64,000 nucleotides of DNA from positions 1 to 64,000 of the forward strand of contig JAFZDU010000095.1 of assembly GCA_017561025.1 (NCBI GenBank), written 5' to 3'. Numbering within the stretch: position 1 is the stretch's first letter; every line of letters begins with the position of its first letter. The notes under the pieces are model-generated. The model searched no databases, was not told the origin of the DNA, and saw only the letters and a list, made by a program, of their open reading frames with translations. Source of the DNA: Bacteroidales bacterium. Lineage in GTDB: Bacteria > Bacteroidota > Bacteroidia > Bacteroidales > F082. Shown here piece by piece: positions 1-8,912 of this stretch. The position numbers were made by a program, and so were the translations under genes.

Positions 1-35
1 AATCCTCAATGTCCGCCATTGGGGATTTTTTATTT
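1..35 (+). terminator. Rho-independent terminator of the upstream (off-window) gene
   Basis: The opening bases form a hairpin (AATCC-CAATG arm, short TCCGC loop, CATTG-GGATT arm) followed at once by a T-rich run. It lies directly upstream of the first capsule gene, so it marks the end of a preceding transcript. The gene it belongs to is outside the window. Confidence 0.75.
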
Positions 36-52
36 AACCTGAAAACTGATTT

Positions 53-1978
53 ATGGAAATAATCGAAAAGTTCGTCAACAAGTTCCGTCTGGACCGCTTC
101 TTCAACTCGAAGCTCGTCCTTGCGATCGACCTGCTGGTATCGTTCTCGGCGTCCGTGTGCACGCTGGTGTTCATGCGCTTCCTCCTGTCATCTGACGGGC
201 TTACCGCCGCGTTCAGCATGACATGGCTCGGACTCTCGCTCGCGTTTTCGCTCGCGTTCTTCCTCGCCCTGAAGACCTACCGCACCATCATCCGCCACTC
301 GACCCTCAAGGAGTTCGCCAAGATCTGCGTGGCGTCGTTCCTCAAGTCCCTCTGCGTGGGACTTATCGTCCTCGCCCTTCCGTTCGCGGACACATACTAC
401 GGCATGCTCATGATCATGGACATGTGCCTTACCATCGTGTTCCTGCTGATGGTCCGTGTGATGATGATCATCATGTACGACACCCTCCGCGAGAAGGTCA
501 TCTCTTCAAGAAAGCGAGTGAACGTGATGGTCTACGGTGTTGACGACAAGTCAGTGGCGACAGTTACAAGACTCGCCAACTCACCTCACTACAACGTGAT
601 CGGTTACCTCAACCACGGTCGCAGGCTCCGTGGTCAGAATATCAACGGCGTGAAAATTTTCTACTTCGAGAAGGAGTCAGACATAACCCTCTTCCGCGAC
701 AGGTTCTTCGTCGACGCCATCCTCTTTGCAAGAGAAGACGGCGTCAAGAAAGAGGCCAACCGCCTCATCGAGTACTGCCAGAACGCAGAGGTCAAGGTGC
801 TCGTTGCACCGACCATCGACGAGGTCATCGACGGCAAGATCATGAAGTCGTCGATCCGTGAGGTGAAGATCGAAGACCTCCTCGGCCGTGACGAGATCAA
901 GATCTCGATGGACGAGATCATCGCCAACTTCAGCGGCAAGACCGTGATGGTGACCGGCGCAGCCGGCTCCATCGGCTCGGAGCTCTGCCGCCAGCTAGCC
1001 TCATTCGGTCCGAAGAAGCTCGTCCTCTTCGACAACGGCGAAACCCCTATGCACAACCTCCGCCTCGAACTCGAGGAGCGCTATAAGGATCTGGACTTCG
1101 TACCTGTAATCGGCGATGTAAGACAGGAACCAAGACTTGACTACGTATTCAGAAAGTACCGCCCTCAGGTAGTGTTCCACGCAGCAGCCTACAAGCACGT
1201 GCCGCTCATGGAAGAGAACCCATGCGAAGCAGTCAGAGTAAACGTGGCAGGTTCAAGAAACGTAGCCGACAAGTGCGTAGAATACGACGTAGAGAAGATG
1301 GTGATGGTATCGACCGACAAGGCCGTCAACCCGACCAACATCATGGGCTGCACCAAGCGTCTCGCTGAAATCTACGTCCAGTCCCTCGGACTCGCAATCG
1401 AAAAGGGCGAAGTAAAAGGCCGCACCCGCTTTGTAACCACAAGGTTCGGTAACGTCCTCGGCAGCAACGGTTCAGTAATCCCAAGGTTTAGGGAACAGAT
1501 AGCAAAGGGCGGTCCTGTAACAGTAACCCACCCAGAAATCACAAGGTTCTTCATGACCATCCCAGAGGCCTGCCGCCTAGTGATGGAAGCCGCAACAATG
1601 TCGACCGGCAACCAGATTTTCGTCTTCGACATGGGCGAAAGCGTAAAGATCGACACCCTCGCACGAAGAATGATCACCCTCGCCGGCTTCAAGCCAGACA
1701 AGGACATCATGATAGAATACAGCGGCCTGAGACCAGGCGAAAAACTCTACGAAGAAGTCCTCTCCAACAAGGAAAACACCGACCCTACCAGCCACGACCG
1801 CATCCGCGTTGCAAAGGTAAGGGAATACGAACATGATAAAGCAAAATCAGTCATGGCAGAACTGGAAGACTTCGCCATAAAGGTCGAGATTCCAGAGATG
1901 GTAAAACTGATGAAATCCACCGTCCCGGAGTTCATCTCGAAGAACTCAGAGTACGAGAAGTACGATATAAAACAATAA
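53..1978 (+). CDS. Membrane-bound polysaccharide biosynthesis nucleotide-sugar 4,6-dehydratase (FlaA1/CapD/WbpM type)
   Basis: This 641-residue protein has an N-terminal half with about four hydrophobic helices (residues 20-135) and a CoA-binding-like middle domain. A C-terminal extended short-chain dehydrogenase domain follows. The nucleotide-binding motif TGAAGSIGSE lies near residues 300-310, and STDKAVNPTNIMG near residue 421 matches the modified catalytic motif of FlaA1/WbpM/CapD proteins. Family members dehydrate UDP-GlcNAc to the 4-keto-6-deoxy sugar at the membrane. The length matches the full-length membrane form, unlike the soluble homologue encoded at 6017-7066. It is the first gene after a terminator and heads the capsule operon. 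The exact substrate is inferred, not shown. Confidence 0.88.
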   Translation: MEIIEKFVNKFRLDRFFNSKLVLAIDLLVSFSASVCTLVFMRFLLSSDGLTAAFSMTWLGLSLAFSLAFFLALKTYRTIIRHSTLKEFAKICVASFLKSLCVGLIVLALPFADTYYGMLMIMDMCLTIVFLLMVRVMMIIMYDTLREKVISSRKRVNVMVYGVDDKSVATVTRLANSPHYNVIGYLNHGRRLRGQNINGVKIFYFEKESDITLFRDRFFVDAILFAREDGVKKEANRLIEYCQNAEVKVLVAPTIDEVIDGKIMKSSIREVKIEDLLGRDEIKISMDEIIANFSGKTVMVTGAAGSIGSELCRQLASFGPKKLVLFDNGETPMHNLRLELEERYKDLDFVPVIGDVRQEPRLDYVFRKYRPQVVFHAAAYKHVPLMEENPCEAVRVNVAGSRNVADKCVEYDVEKMVMVSTDKAVNPTNIMGCTKRLAEIYVQSLGLAIEKGEVKGRTRFVTTRFGNVLGSNGSVIPRFREQIAKGGPVTVTHPEITRFFMTIPEACRLVMEAATMSTGNQIFVFDMGESVKIDTLARRMITLAGFKPDKDIMIEYSGLRPGEKLYEEVLSNKENTDPTSHDRIRVAKVREYEHDKAKSVMAELEDFAIKVEIPEMVKLMKSTVPEFISKNSEYEKYDIKQ

Positions 1979-1984
1979 TTACTA

Positions 1985-2007
1985 ATTGCCGGCCCTTGAC
2001 CGGCAAT
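1985..2007 (+). promoter_or_regulatory. Hairpin between dehydratase and exporter genes
   Basis: An 8-bp perfect stem (ATTGCCGG / CCGGCAAT) closes a 7-base loop in the 65-bp gap before the exporter gene. No long T-run follows, so it may be a weak or partial terminator, an mRNA stabiliser or a leader structure. A similar stem-loop precedes the CapA-like gene at about 19568. Confidence 0.5.
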
Positions 2008-2043
2008 CAGTCGTTATAATCCGAATAATAAAACAAACGATAA

Positions 2044-2850
2044 ATGAAAACGTTAAACAGATTTTTAATCACTCTCCTGGCGACAGTTCTTCTTGCGTCC
2101 TGCGCGGTACCGAAGAACATCGCTTATTTCCAGAACCGCCTGGTCGACCAGCCCGAGCAGATCGACAAACACGGCGGTATAGTAATCCAGCCGAAGGACA
2201 TGCTCTCGATCGTAGTATCGAGCAAGAATCCGGAGCTGGTAGTTATGTTCAACCTTCCTGTAGTCAGCTATCAGGCAGGATCAGAAGTGACTTCTAATGG
2301 TGGATATCAGCGTCTTATGGGATATGTGGTAGATAACGAAGGATATATCGATTTCCCAGTTCTTGGACGTCTTAAGGTATCCGGTCTCACCCGTTGGGAG
2401 CTCGCAGAGACAATCAAGAATAAACTCATCTCAGATGGATATCTCACAGATTGCGTAGTAACTGTAGAGTTCATGAACTTTAAGGTGTCTGTAATCGGAG
2501 AAGTAAACTCTCCTGGTACATACACAATCGAAGGCGACAAGGTTACAGTCCTCCAGGCAATCTCCCTTGCCAGAGACCTCACAATCTTCGGCCAGCGCGA
2601 AAACGTAACAGTAATTCGTGAAAGCGACGGTCAGCGCACAATGTACCAAATCAACCTCTGCGACGTAAGCATGTTTAATTCACCAGCCTACTACCTCCAG
2701 CAGAACGACATCGTCTATGTAGAGCCGAGTGAAATCAAGGCCCGTCAGTCAACAACCGACGACAAGGGACTCAGGATGACAAGCATCTTTGTGTCATCGG
2801 GTTCTCTTCTCATTTCGCTTGCAACACTCATCATCAACCTCATCAACTAA
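2044..2850 (+). CDS. Wza-like polysaccharide export lipoprotein
   Basis: The protein (268 residues) begins with a lipoprotein signal peptide ending in a lipobox (LLASC, cysteine at about residue 20). Poly_export (PF02563)-like and SLBB-like segments follow; GYIDFPVLGRLKVSGLTRWE and the segment around VIGEVNSPGTYTI are typical of this family. A hydrophobic helix at the extreme C terminus (about residues 246-266) resembles the membrane-spanning segment of Wza. The predicted role is the outer-membrane part of the capsule export channel, working with the Wzc-like kinase encoded directly downstream. Confidence 0.9.
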   Translation: MKTLNRFLITLLATVLLASCAVPKNIAYFQNRLVDQPEQIDKHGGIVIQPKDMLSIVVSSKNPELVVMFNLPVVSYQAGSEVTSNGGYQRLMGYVVDNEGYIDFPVLGRLKVSGLTRWELAETIKNKLISDGYLTDCVVTVEFMNFKVSVIGEVNSPGTYTIEGDKVTVLQAISLARDLTIFGQRENVTVIRESDGQRTMYQINLCDVSMFNSPAYYLQQNDIVYVEPSEIKARQSTTDDKGLRMTSIFVSSGSLLISLATLIINLIN

Positions 2851-2866
2851 TTTGAAATTCAAAGAG

Positions 2867-5281
2867 ATGGAAAACGTCAATAATAATTTCATCCAGAACG
2901 CCCAGGAAGAAGAATCAACCCTATCCCTAAAGGACATCTGGGGAATGATCTGGGGCTACAAATGGTGGTATCTTGCAAGTATCATCGTCTGCCTTTTTGT
3001 AGTCTGCGTATATATATATAGAACTCCTGATACATATCAGCGTACAGCAAAGGTAATCATTGACGAAACAGAGCAATCATCAACCCTTCGCAACCTTACA
3101 CAGCTTACAGGAGGAATGACAGGCCTTCGAGCTAATGCTCAGGTCGCAAACGAGATGGAAGCTTTCCAATCTCCAGACCTTATGCAAAAGGTGGTTGAAC
3201 GTTTGCACCTAGAGACTAAGTATTATGAAGATCAGTTCTTAAGAAGTGTAGAGTATTATCAGAACTCTCCTGTAGAACTTCGTCTTGTAGAAGGCAACCC
3301 TCAAAATAGTTTTGCATTTACTGTTGTCAACCTCGGTGACAACAAAATTCTTCTTAAGGATTTTGTAATAGGGCCGGATGATGTAAAGGAAACTGTAGAA
3401 GCAGTACTCGGTCAGCCAGTCACCACTCCGGCCGGAGTACTGACAATCATTCCGACCATGTTCATCGAGGAGTTCGAGCACCCTATCAGGATCGGTTGGA
3501 GCAACAGCATGAGCAGAGCTAAGGCGCTCTGTCAGAACCTTTCGGTAAGCCTTTCTGGCAAGGAGTCGACAGTTCTCGTGATTTCTCTCGAAGATACGTA
3601 TCCTGGTCGCGCAAGCTCAGTAATCAGCACATTGATCGATACTTACAACGAAGACTGGATCCGCAACAAGAACCGTTCAGCCCGCAATACTTCAGACTTT
3701 ATCAACGAGCGTCTCATCCTCATCGAGAAGGAGCTCGGAGGAGTCGAGAATGAGCTCAAGGCATATAAGGAGCAGAACAACCTTACAGATATGAGTGCAA
3801 TCGCTCAGATGTATCTTCAGGAGTCAAGTGATTACTCTGCTAAGGCATTCGAAGTAAACAATCAGCTTTCAGTAGCAAACTTCATCAAGGAGTACCTCAA
3901 CGACCCAGCTAACGCAACTGCTCTTATCCCAGCGAACCTAGGTCTTGCTTCAACTAGTGTTGAGTCTCAGATTTCTGAGTACAACGATCTCGTTCTTCAG
4001 AGAGACCGTCTCGCAAAGAACAGCGGCTCGAATAACCCTCTCATCGCCGACCAGAACGCTGCCCTTGCAGCGATGCGTACAGCGATCCTCCGTTCAATAG
4101 ACAACTATGTATCAACTCTCGAGATGCAGGCTCAGAAGATCGAGAGCCAGGAGAAGCAGATTCTCGACAGGATTGCAGCCAGCTCAGGTCAGGAACTTGA
4201 GCTCCTCTCCATCCAGCGTCAGCAAGCAGTAAAGGAATCTCTCTACCTCTTCCTTCTCCAGAAACGTGAAGAGAACGAGATTGCAGCTCTTGTAAATGTG
4301 GGTAATACCCGTCTCATTCAAAACCCTAACGGATCACCATATCCGGTGGCTCCTAACAAGATGATGCTCCTTCTTGTCGCAATGGTACTCGGTTGCGGTA
4401 TACCATTCGGTATTATCTTCATGTTCCGTATGCTTGACACTACTGTCCACGGCAAGATGGACTTCGCTGACTCAGAAGTACCATTCCTCGCAGAAATTCC
4501 TCTCAAGGCAAAGAAAAACCGCTTCGGAGTCGTTACTGATAAGGAGAAACTCAACCACTCCAATACAAAGATCATCGTCGAGCACGCAAAGCGTGACATG
4601 ATGAATGAGGCATACCGCGTCTTCCGTACCAACCTCGATATGGTCATCGACAAGAAGCCTGGCGAGGCATACGTGATCATGCTTACCTCCCTGAACCCTA
4701 ACGCCGGTAAGACATACACGATCATGAACATCGCAGCAAGTATGTCCCTCAAGCCGGCTAAGGTCCTCCTTCTTGACCTCGACCTCCGCAAGGCGACCCT
4801 CTCCCTCTCGCTCGAGAAGAACCATAGAGGAGTAGCTGCCTACCTCAACGGCAAGGAAAACGACTTCCACCAGAACATTGACAAGGCCATAGACCGTCTC
4901 GAGAACCTCGACCTTCTTCCAGTGGGAAAACTTCCGCCAAACCCAACCGAACTTCTCCTTACAGATAGGTTTAAGACCATGATGGCTCAGCTCCGCAAGG
5001 AATACGACTACATCTTCATCGACTGTCCACCAATCGACATCGTTGCCGATGCAGCCATCATCACCAAGGAAGTCGACATGACGGTCTTCATCGCCCGTGC
5101 CGGTCTCCTCGACAAGAGAGCGGTTCCATACATCGACCAGATTTACCAGTCGAAGAAGTACACTAGAATGACCCTCGTCCTCAATGGAGTCAACTACGAA
5201 AGCCGCGGATATGGATACGGTTATGGATATGGTTACGGATACGGCTATGGTTACGGTTATGGCTACGGAAATCAGGACTAA
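2867..5281 (+). CDS. Wzc-like chain-length regulator and tyrosine kinase (BY-kinase)
   Basis: I start at the ATG at 2867 (MENVNNNF, 804 residues), since an upstream start would overlap the exporter gene. A Wzz-type domain lies between two membrane helices (about residues 35-55 and 505-530) with a long coiled periplasmic part. The cytoplasmic kinase domain shows Walker A SLNPNAGKTYT, Walker A' LLLDLDLRKA and Walker B YIFIDCPP. The C terminus is a tyrosine cluster of ten Gly-Tyr dipeptides, the expected autophosphorylation tail. It should control polymer length and export together with the phosphatase encoded 6 bp downstream. The regularity of the tail is striking (see findings). Confidence 0.93.
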   Translation: MENVNNNFIQNAQEEESTLSLKDIWGMIWGYKWWYLASIIVCLFVVCVYIYRTPDTYQRTAKVIIDETEQSSTLRNLTQLTGGMTGLRANAQVANEMEAFQSPDLMQKVVERLHLETKYYEDQFLRSVEYYQNSPVELRLVEGNPQNSFAFTVVNLGDNKILLKDFVIGPDDVKETVEAVLGQPVTTPAGVLTIIPTMFIEEFEHPIRIGWSNSMSRAKALCQNLSVSLSGKESTVLVISLEDTYPGRASSVISTLIDTYNEDWIRNKNRSARNTSDFINERLILIEKELGGVENELKAYKEQNNLTDMSAIAQMYLQESSDYSAKAFEVNNQLSVANFIKEYLNDPANATALIPANLGLASTSVESQISEYNDLVLQRDRLAKNSGSNNPLIADQNAALAAMRTAILRSIDNYVSTLEMQAQKIESQEKQILDRIAASSGQELELLSIQRQQAVKESLYLFLLQKREENEIAALVNVGNTRLIQNPNGSPYPVAPNKMMLLLVAMVLGCGIPFGIIFMFRMLDTTVHGKMDFADSEVPFLAEIPLKAKKNRFGVVTDKEKLNHSNTKIIVEHAKRDMMNEAYRVFRTNLDMVIDKKPGEAYVIMLTSLNPNAGKTYTIMNIAASMSLKPAKVLLLDLDLRKATLSLSLEKNHRGVAAYLNGKENDFHQNIDKAIDRLENLDLLPVGKLPPNPTELLLTDRFKTMMAQLRKEYDYIFIDCPPIDIVADAAIITKEVDMTVFIARAGLLDKRAVPYIDQIYQSKKYTRMTLVLNGVNYESRGYGYGYGYGYGYGYGYGYGYGNQD

Positions 5282-5287
5282 TCTGTA

Positions 5288-5998
5288 ATGGGACTCTTTG
5301 ACATTTTCAGCCTCAAACGTTCCATTGCGGACAGCGGAATTCTGACAGGTTCGACAGACCGTCATTCGCATATATTATATGGTGTGGATGACGGAATCAA
5401 GACACCGGAAGATTCTCTTGCGGCACTGACCTTCGAAGAGTCGCTTGGAGTGAGGGAAGTATGGTGCACTCCTCACATCATGGAAGATGTACCCAATACT
5501 ACTGAATTCCTGAAAGCTAGATTTGAAGAACTGAAATCTATCTATACTGGTCCGATAAAGCTCCACCTTGCAGCAGAATATATGCTGGATACAGTCTTTG
5601 AACAAAGGCTAAAGAGCGGAGACATGCTGACAATGGAGGATGACACACTTCTGGTTGAAGTGTCTGTAATAGCAGAGCCCTACGACCTTGTAGGCATGCT
5701 CACAGAGATCATGTGTGCCGGCTATCATCCTCTCCTGGCACACCCTGAAAGATACAGATATCTCACAGAGAAGGACTACGACAGGCTTCATGAACTTGGG
5801 GTGAAGTTTCAACTCAATCTTGCATCCGTGACAGGGTACTATGGGCCTGCTGCACAAAGCAAGGCAAGTTATATCCTCGACAAGGGCTGGTATTCAGCAA
5901 TCGGATCAGATTGCCACAGATTAAGAAGTATCAAGGATCAGTATACCCGAAAGGAACTGAAAAAGAAAACCATACAGAAACTACAATCATTGAAATAA
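5288..5998 (+). CDS. CpsB/CapC-like PHP-family protein-tyrosine phosphatase
   Basis: The 236-residue protein has the PHP metal-binding start DRHSHILYGVDDG near residue 24, then CTPHIM, then a late LAHPERY and SDCHR motif, all typical of manganese-dependent CpsB/YwqE phosphatases. In this family the first motif is usually D-x-H-x-H, which is present here. It lies 6 bp after the Wzc-like kinase gene and is the likely enzyme that dephosphorylates the Gly-Tyr tail. It acts in the cytoplasm. Confidence 0.9.
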   Translation: MGLFDIFSLKRSIADSGILTGSTDRHSHILYGVDDGIKTPEDSLAALTFEESLGVREVWCTPHIMEDVPNTTEFLKARFEELKSIYTGPIKLHLAAEYMLDTVFEQRLKSGDMLTMEDDTLLVEVSVIAEPYDLVGMLTEIMCAGYHPLLAHPERYRYLTEKDYDRLHELGVKFQLNLASVTGYYGPAAQSKASYILDKGWYSAIGSDCHRLRSIKDQYTRKELKKKTIQKLQSLK

Positions 5999-6016
5999 AC
6001 AAAGACAACATATACT

Positions 6017-7066
6017 ATGAGCATTTTTAAAGACAAAGTCCTGATGATTACAGGCGGAACAGGTTCATTCGGAAACGCGGTTCTTAACCGTTTTCTTAGA
6101 ACAGATATCAAGGAAATCCGTATCTTCTCTCGTGATGAGAAGAAGCAGGACGATATGCGTCATGAGTATCAGGTTAAATATCCTGATGTTGCCCATAAGA
6201 TTAAGTTCTTCATCGGTGATGTACGCAGTCTTCAGTCATGCCGCAACGCAATGCCAGGAGTAGACTATATATTTCATGCAGCTGCGCTCAAGCAGGTACC
6301 TTCATGCGAGTTTTTCCCGATGGAAGCAGTGAAGACAAATGTAATTGGAACAGATAATATCCTTACAGCTGCTATCGAGTATAAGGTGAAGTCGGTTATC
6401 TGTCTTTCTACTGACAAAGCAGCGTATCCAATCAATGCTATGGGTATCACAAAGGCAATTGAAGAGAAGATTGCCGTAGCAAAGTCTCGTTACTCGGGTG
6501 ATACAAAGATATGCTGTACAAGATATGGTAACGTGATGTGCTCACGCGGTTCTGTTATTCCATTGTGGATCGAGCAGATTCGCAATGGTAATCCTATTAC
6601 TCTTACTGACCCTTCGATGACCCGTTTCATCATGTCTCTTGAAGAGGCTGTAGACCTTGTTCTTTTTGCATTCGAACATGGTCAGAACGGTGACATTCTC
6701 GTTCAGAAGGCTCCAGCATGTACTATCCAGACTCAGGCAGAGGCTGTATGCGAGCTCTTCGGCGGAAAGAAAGAAGATATCAAGGTTATCGGTATCCGTC
6801 ACGGAGAAAAGATGTATGAGACTCTCCTTACTAACGAAGAGTGTGCTAAGGCTGAAGACATGGGAGACTTCTATCGTGTTCCAGCAGACAACCGCGGTCT
6901 CAACTATGACAAGTTCTTCAAAGAAGGTGAAACAGAGCGTAACGTTCTTACAGAGTTCAACTCAAACAACACACGTCTCCTCAATGTAGAAGAGACCAAG
7001 GCAAAGATCGCTGCCCTCGAATACATCCAGAACGAACTCAACGGTATCGCAAACGTAGCGAAGTAA
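6017..7066 (+). CDS. fnlA: UDP-GlcNAc 4,6-dehydratase/5-epimerase (FnlA/CapE/WbjB type)
   Basis: This 349-residue soluble short-chain dehydrogenase has GGTGSFGNAVL near its start and LSTDKAAYPINAMGITK as catalytic region. SFGN and the MxxxK catalytic pattern are hallmarks of the inverting dehydratases CapE/WbjB/FnlA. These convert UDP-GlcNAc to a UDP-2-acetamido-2,6-dideoxy-beta-L-arabino-hexos-4-ulose, the first step to UDP-L-FucNAc. The next gene shares a base with its stop codon (TAATG), and the third enzyme of the pathway follows at 8913, so the full set is present. Confidence 0.88.
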   Translation: MSIFKDKVLMITGGTGSFGNAVLNRFLRTDIKEIRIFSRDEKKQDDMRHEYQVKYPDVAHKIKFFIGDVRSLQSCRNAMPGVDYIFHAAALKQVPSCEFFPMEAVKTNVIGTDNILTAAIEYKVKSVICLSTDKAAYPINAMGITKAIEEKIAVAKSRYSGDTKICCTRYGNVMCSRGSVIPLWIEQIRNGNPITLTDPSMTRFIMSLEEAVDLVLFAFEHGQNGDILVQKAPACTIQTQAEAVCELFGGKKEDIKVIGIRHGEKMYETLLTNEECAKAEDMGDFYRVPADNRGLNYDKFFKEGETERNVLTEFNSNNTRLLNVEETKAKIAALEYIQNELNGIANVAK

Positions 7067-8268
7067 TGAAGATTCTAGTAACAGGTGCAAAAGGATTCGT
7101 AGGGAAGAACCTCTGCGCCCAACTCAACAACATAAAGGACGGCAAGGCAAAGTGCTACGGAGATATAACTATCTCCGAGGTCTTCGAATATGACATAGAC
7201 TCAACTGAAGAAGAACTCGACCATTATTGCCGAGAATGTAACTTCGTCTTCAACCTTGCAGGAGTGAACCGCCCTCAGAACCAGGAAGATTTCATGAAGG
7301 GTAACTTCGGTTTTGCCTCTGTTCTTCTTGACACGTTGAAGAAGTACGGTAATAATTGTCCTGTGATGATATCAAGTTCTATCCAGGCAACTCTTTCAGG
7401 CCGCTTCGGAACAAGCGAATATGGCAAGAGCAAGAAGGCTGGAGAAGAACTGATGTTCGAATACGGTCAGGAAACAGGAGCAAAGGTACTTGTTTACCGT
7501 TTCCCTAACCTCTTTGGAAAGTGGTGCCGTCCGAACTATAACTCTGCAATCGCGACATTCTGCAACAACATCGCGAACGACCTTCCGATCCAGGTAAACG
7601 ACAGAAGCGTCGAGATGGAGCTTCTCTATATCGACGACCTCGTGGATGAAATGATCGAAGCTCTTAAAGGCAAGGCTCATAGGTGTGAATTTGAAGGCGT
7701 AGAGACCGTATCGGCAGAAGACGGCAGATACTGCTACTGCCCGATCACCCACAAGACCACCCTCGGAGAGATCGTGGACATGATCTACAGCTTTGCAGAC
7801 CAGCCTAAGACACTGATGATACCTGAGATTCCGGAAAACTCACTCGCCAAGAAGCTCTACAGCACATATCTGAGCTATCTTCCTAAGGATAAGGTATCCT
7901 TCCCACTCAAGATGAACGTTGATGACAGAGGCTCCTTCACAGAGCTCGTCCACACCCTCAATTGCGGTCAGGTATCGATAAACATCAGCAAGCCTGGCAT
8001 CACCAAGGGCCAGCACTGGCACAACACGAAGTGGGAGTTCTTCATCGTCGTAAGCGGGCACGGCCTCATCCAGCAGCGTCGTATCGACTCCGACGAAGTC
8101 CTCAACTTCGAAGTCAGCGGTGACAGGATCGAAGCAGTCCACATGCTTCCAGGATATACCCACAACATCATCAACCTCTCGGAAACAGAGAATCTTGTGA
8201 CAGTAATGTACTGCAACGAGATCTTCAACCCGGAGAAACCGGATACTTATTTCTTACCAGTAGAATAA
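7066..8268 (+). CDS. fnlB: UDP-2-acetamido-2,6-dideoxy-hexulose epimerase/reductase (FnlB/CapF/WbjC type)
   Basis: This 400-residue two-domain protein has an N-terminal NAD(P)-binding reductase domain (VTGAKGFVGKNL at residue 5) with the Y-x-x-x-K pair in SEYGKSKKAGE. Its C-terminal domain, from about residue 280, is a cupin (GITKGQHWHNTKWEFFIVVSG) with histidines that bind metal in CapF. Both domains are diagnostic for CapF/WbjC, which epimerises C3 and reduces C4. It overlaps the stop of the dehydratase gene by one base, pointing to coupled translation. Confidence 0.9.
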   Translation: MKILVTGAKGFVGKNLCAQLNNIKDGKAKCYGDITISEVFEYDIDSTEEELDHYCRECNFVFNLAGVNRPQNQEDFMKGNFGFASVLLDTLKKYGNNCPVMISSSIQATLSGRFGTSEYGKSKKAGEELMFEYGQETGAKVLVYRFPNLFGKWCRPNYNSAIATFCNNIANDLPIQVNDRSVEMELLYIDDLVDEMIEALKGKAHRCEFEGVETVSAEDGRYCYCPITHKTTLGEIVDMIYSFADQPKTLMIPEIPENSLAKKLYSTYLSYLPKDKVSFPLKMNVDDRGSFTELVHTLNCGQVSINISKPGITKGQHWHNTKWEFFIVVSGHGLIQQRRIDSDEVLNFEVSGDRIEAVHMLPGYTHNIINLSETENLVTVMYCNEIFNPEKPDTYFLPVE

Positions 8269-8281
8269 CAACTACAGATAT

Positions 8282-8902
8282 ATGGAGATTCGCACGAAAA
8301 ACGAATTGAAATTTTTCATCATGGCTGATCTTATGATGAATCGGGGTTATTTTAGTAAGCCAATCTTGTATAGAATAAAAGGTTTATTCTTTCCCGATTA
8401 TATTATGTCATTCCTAAAGCTGATGAGAAAATTGTCATATTATTCACATGCAGGAGGTATTTATAAAATATGGAGTTATTTTATACAATATCGCTATTAT
8501 CGTTTAGGATTAAAATTGGGTTTTAACATAGGTTGTGATGCATTTGGCTATGGCTTGGTATTACCTCATTATGGCTCACTTGGTTGTGGCAGCACAAATC
8601 GTTTTGGTAATTATTGTGTGATACATACTCTTACTTCTGTGACTGATAATGGAAAGATAATCGGTGATGCATTGTACTTAGCAAAAGGGGCAATTATTAC
8701 CTCAAGAATCACACTTGGCAACAACATTTCTGTAGGTGCCAATTCAGTAGTGAATAAATCTTTTGAAAATGACAATATTATGATCGCAGGGGCTCCTGCA
8801 AAATATATTAAAGATGCTCTTCCATGGTACATCAGAGATGGAAAAACATTCTCGGATAGAGTCAATAAAGTCGAAAATCTGAAAAAGCAGTTTGGTTTAT
8901 AA
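8282..8902 (+). CDS. Serine acetyltransferase-like LbetaH acyltransferase
   Basis: The product (206 residues) carries left-handed beta-helix hexapeptide repeats in its second half (IGCDAFGYGLVLPHYGSLGCG, VGANSVVNKSF, IMIAGAPAKYIK), similar to CysE-like transferases that O- or N-acetylate capsule sugars. The gene is clearly more AT-rich than the FucNAc genes on both sides, so it may have been inserted between fnlB and fnlC. The acceptor sugar cannot be read from sequence. Confidence 0.8.
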   Translation: MEIRTKNELKFFIMADLMMNRGYFSKPILYRIKGLFFPDYIMSFLKLMRKLSYYSHAGGIYKIWSYFIQYRYYRLGLKLGFNIGCDAFGYGLVLPHYGSLGCGSTNRFGNYCVIHTLTSVTDNGKIIGDALYLAKGAIITSRITLGNNISVGANSVVNKSFENDNIMIAGAPAKYIKDALPWYIRDGKTFSDRVNKVENLKKQFGL

Positions 8903-8912
8903 CTAATAAAAA

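Noticed and set aside
1985..2007. Standard Rho-independent terminator after the first gene
   Set aside because: The hairpin has no T-run behind it and the next gene is part of the same capsule set, so only a regulatory hairpin is listed.
4472..5371. 299-codon - strand reading frame opposite the Wzc-like kinase
   Set aside because: It mirrors the kinase domain and the Gly-Tyr repeat and has no independent motif.
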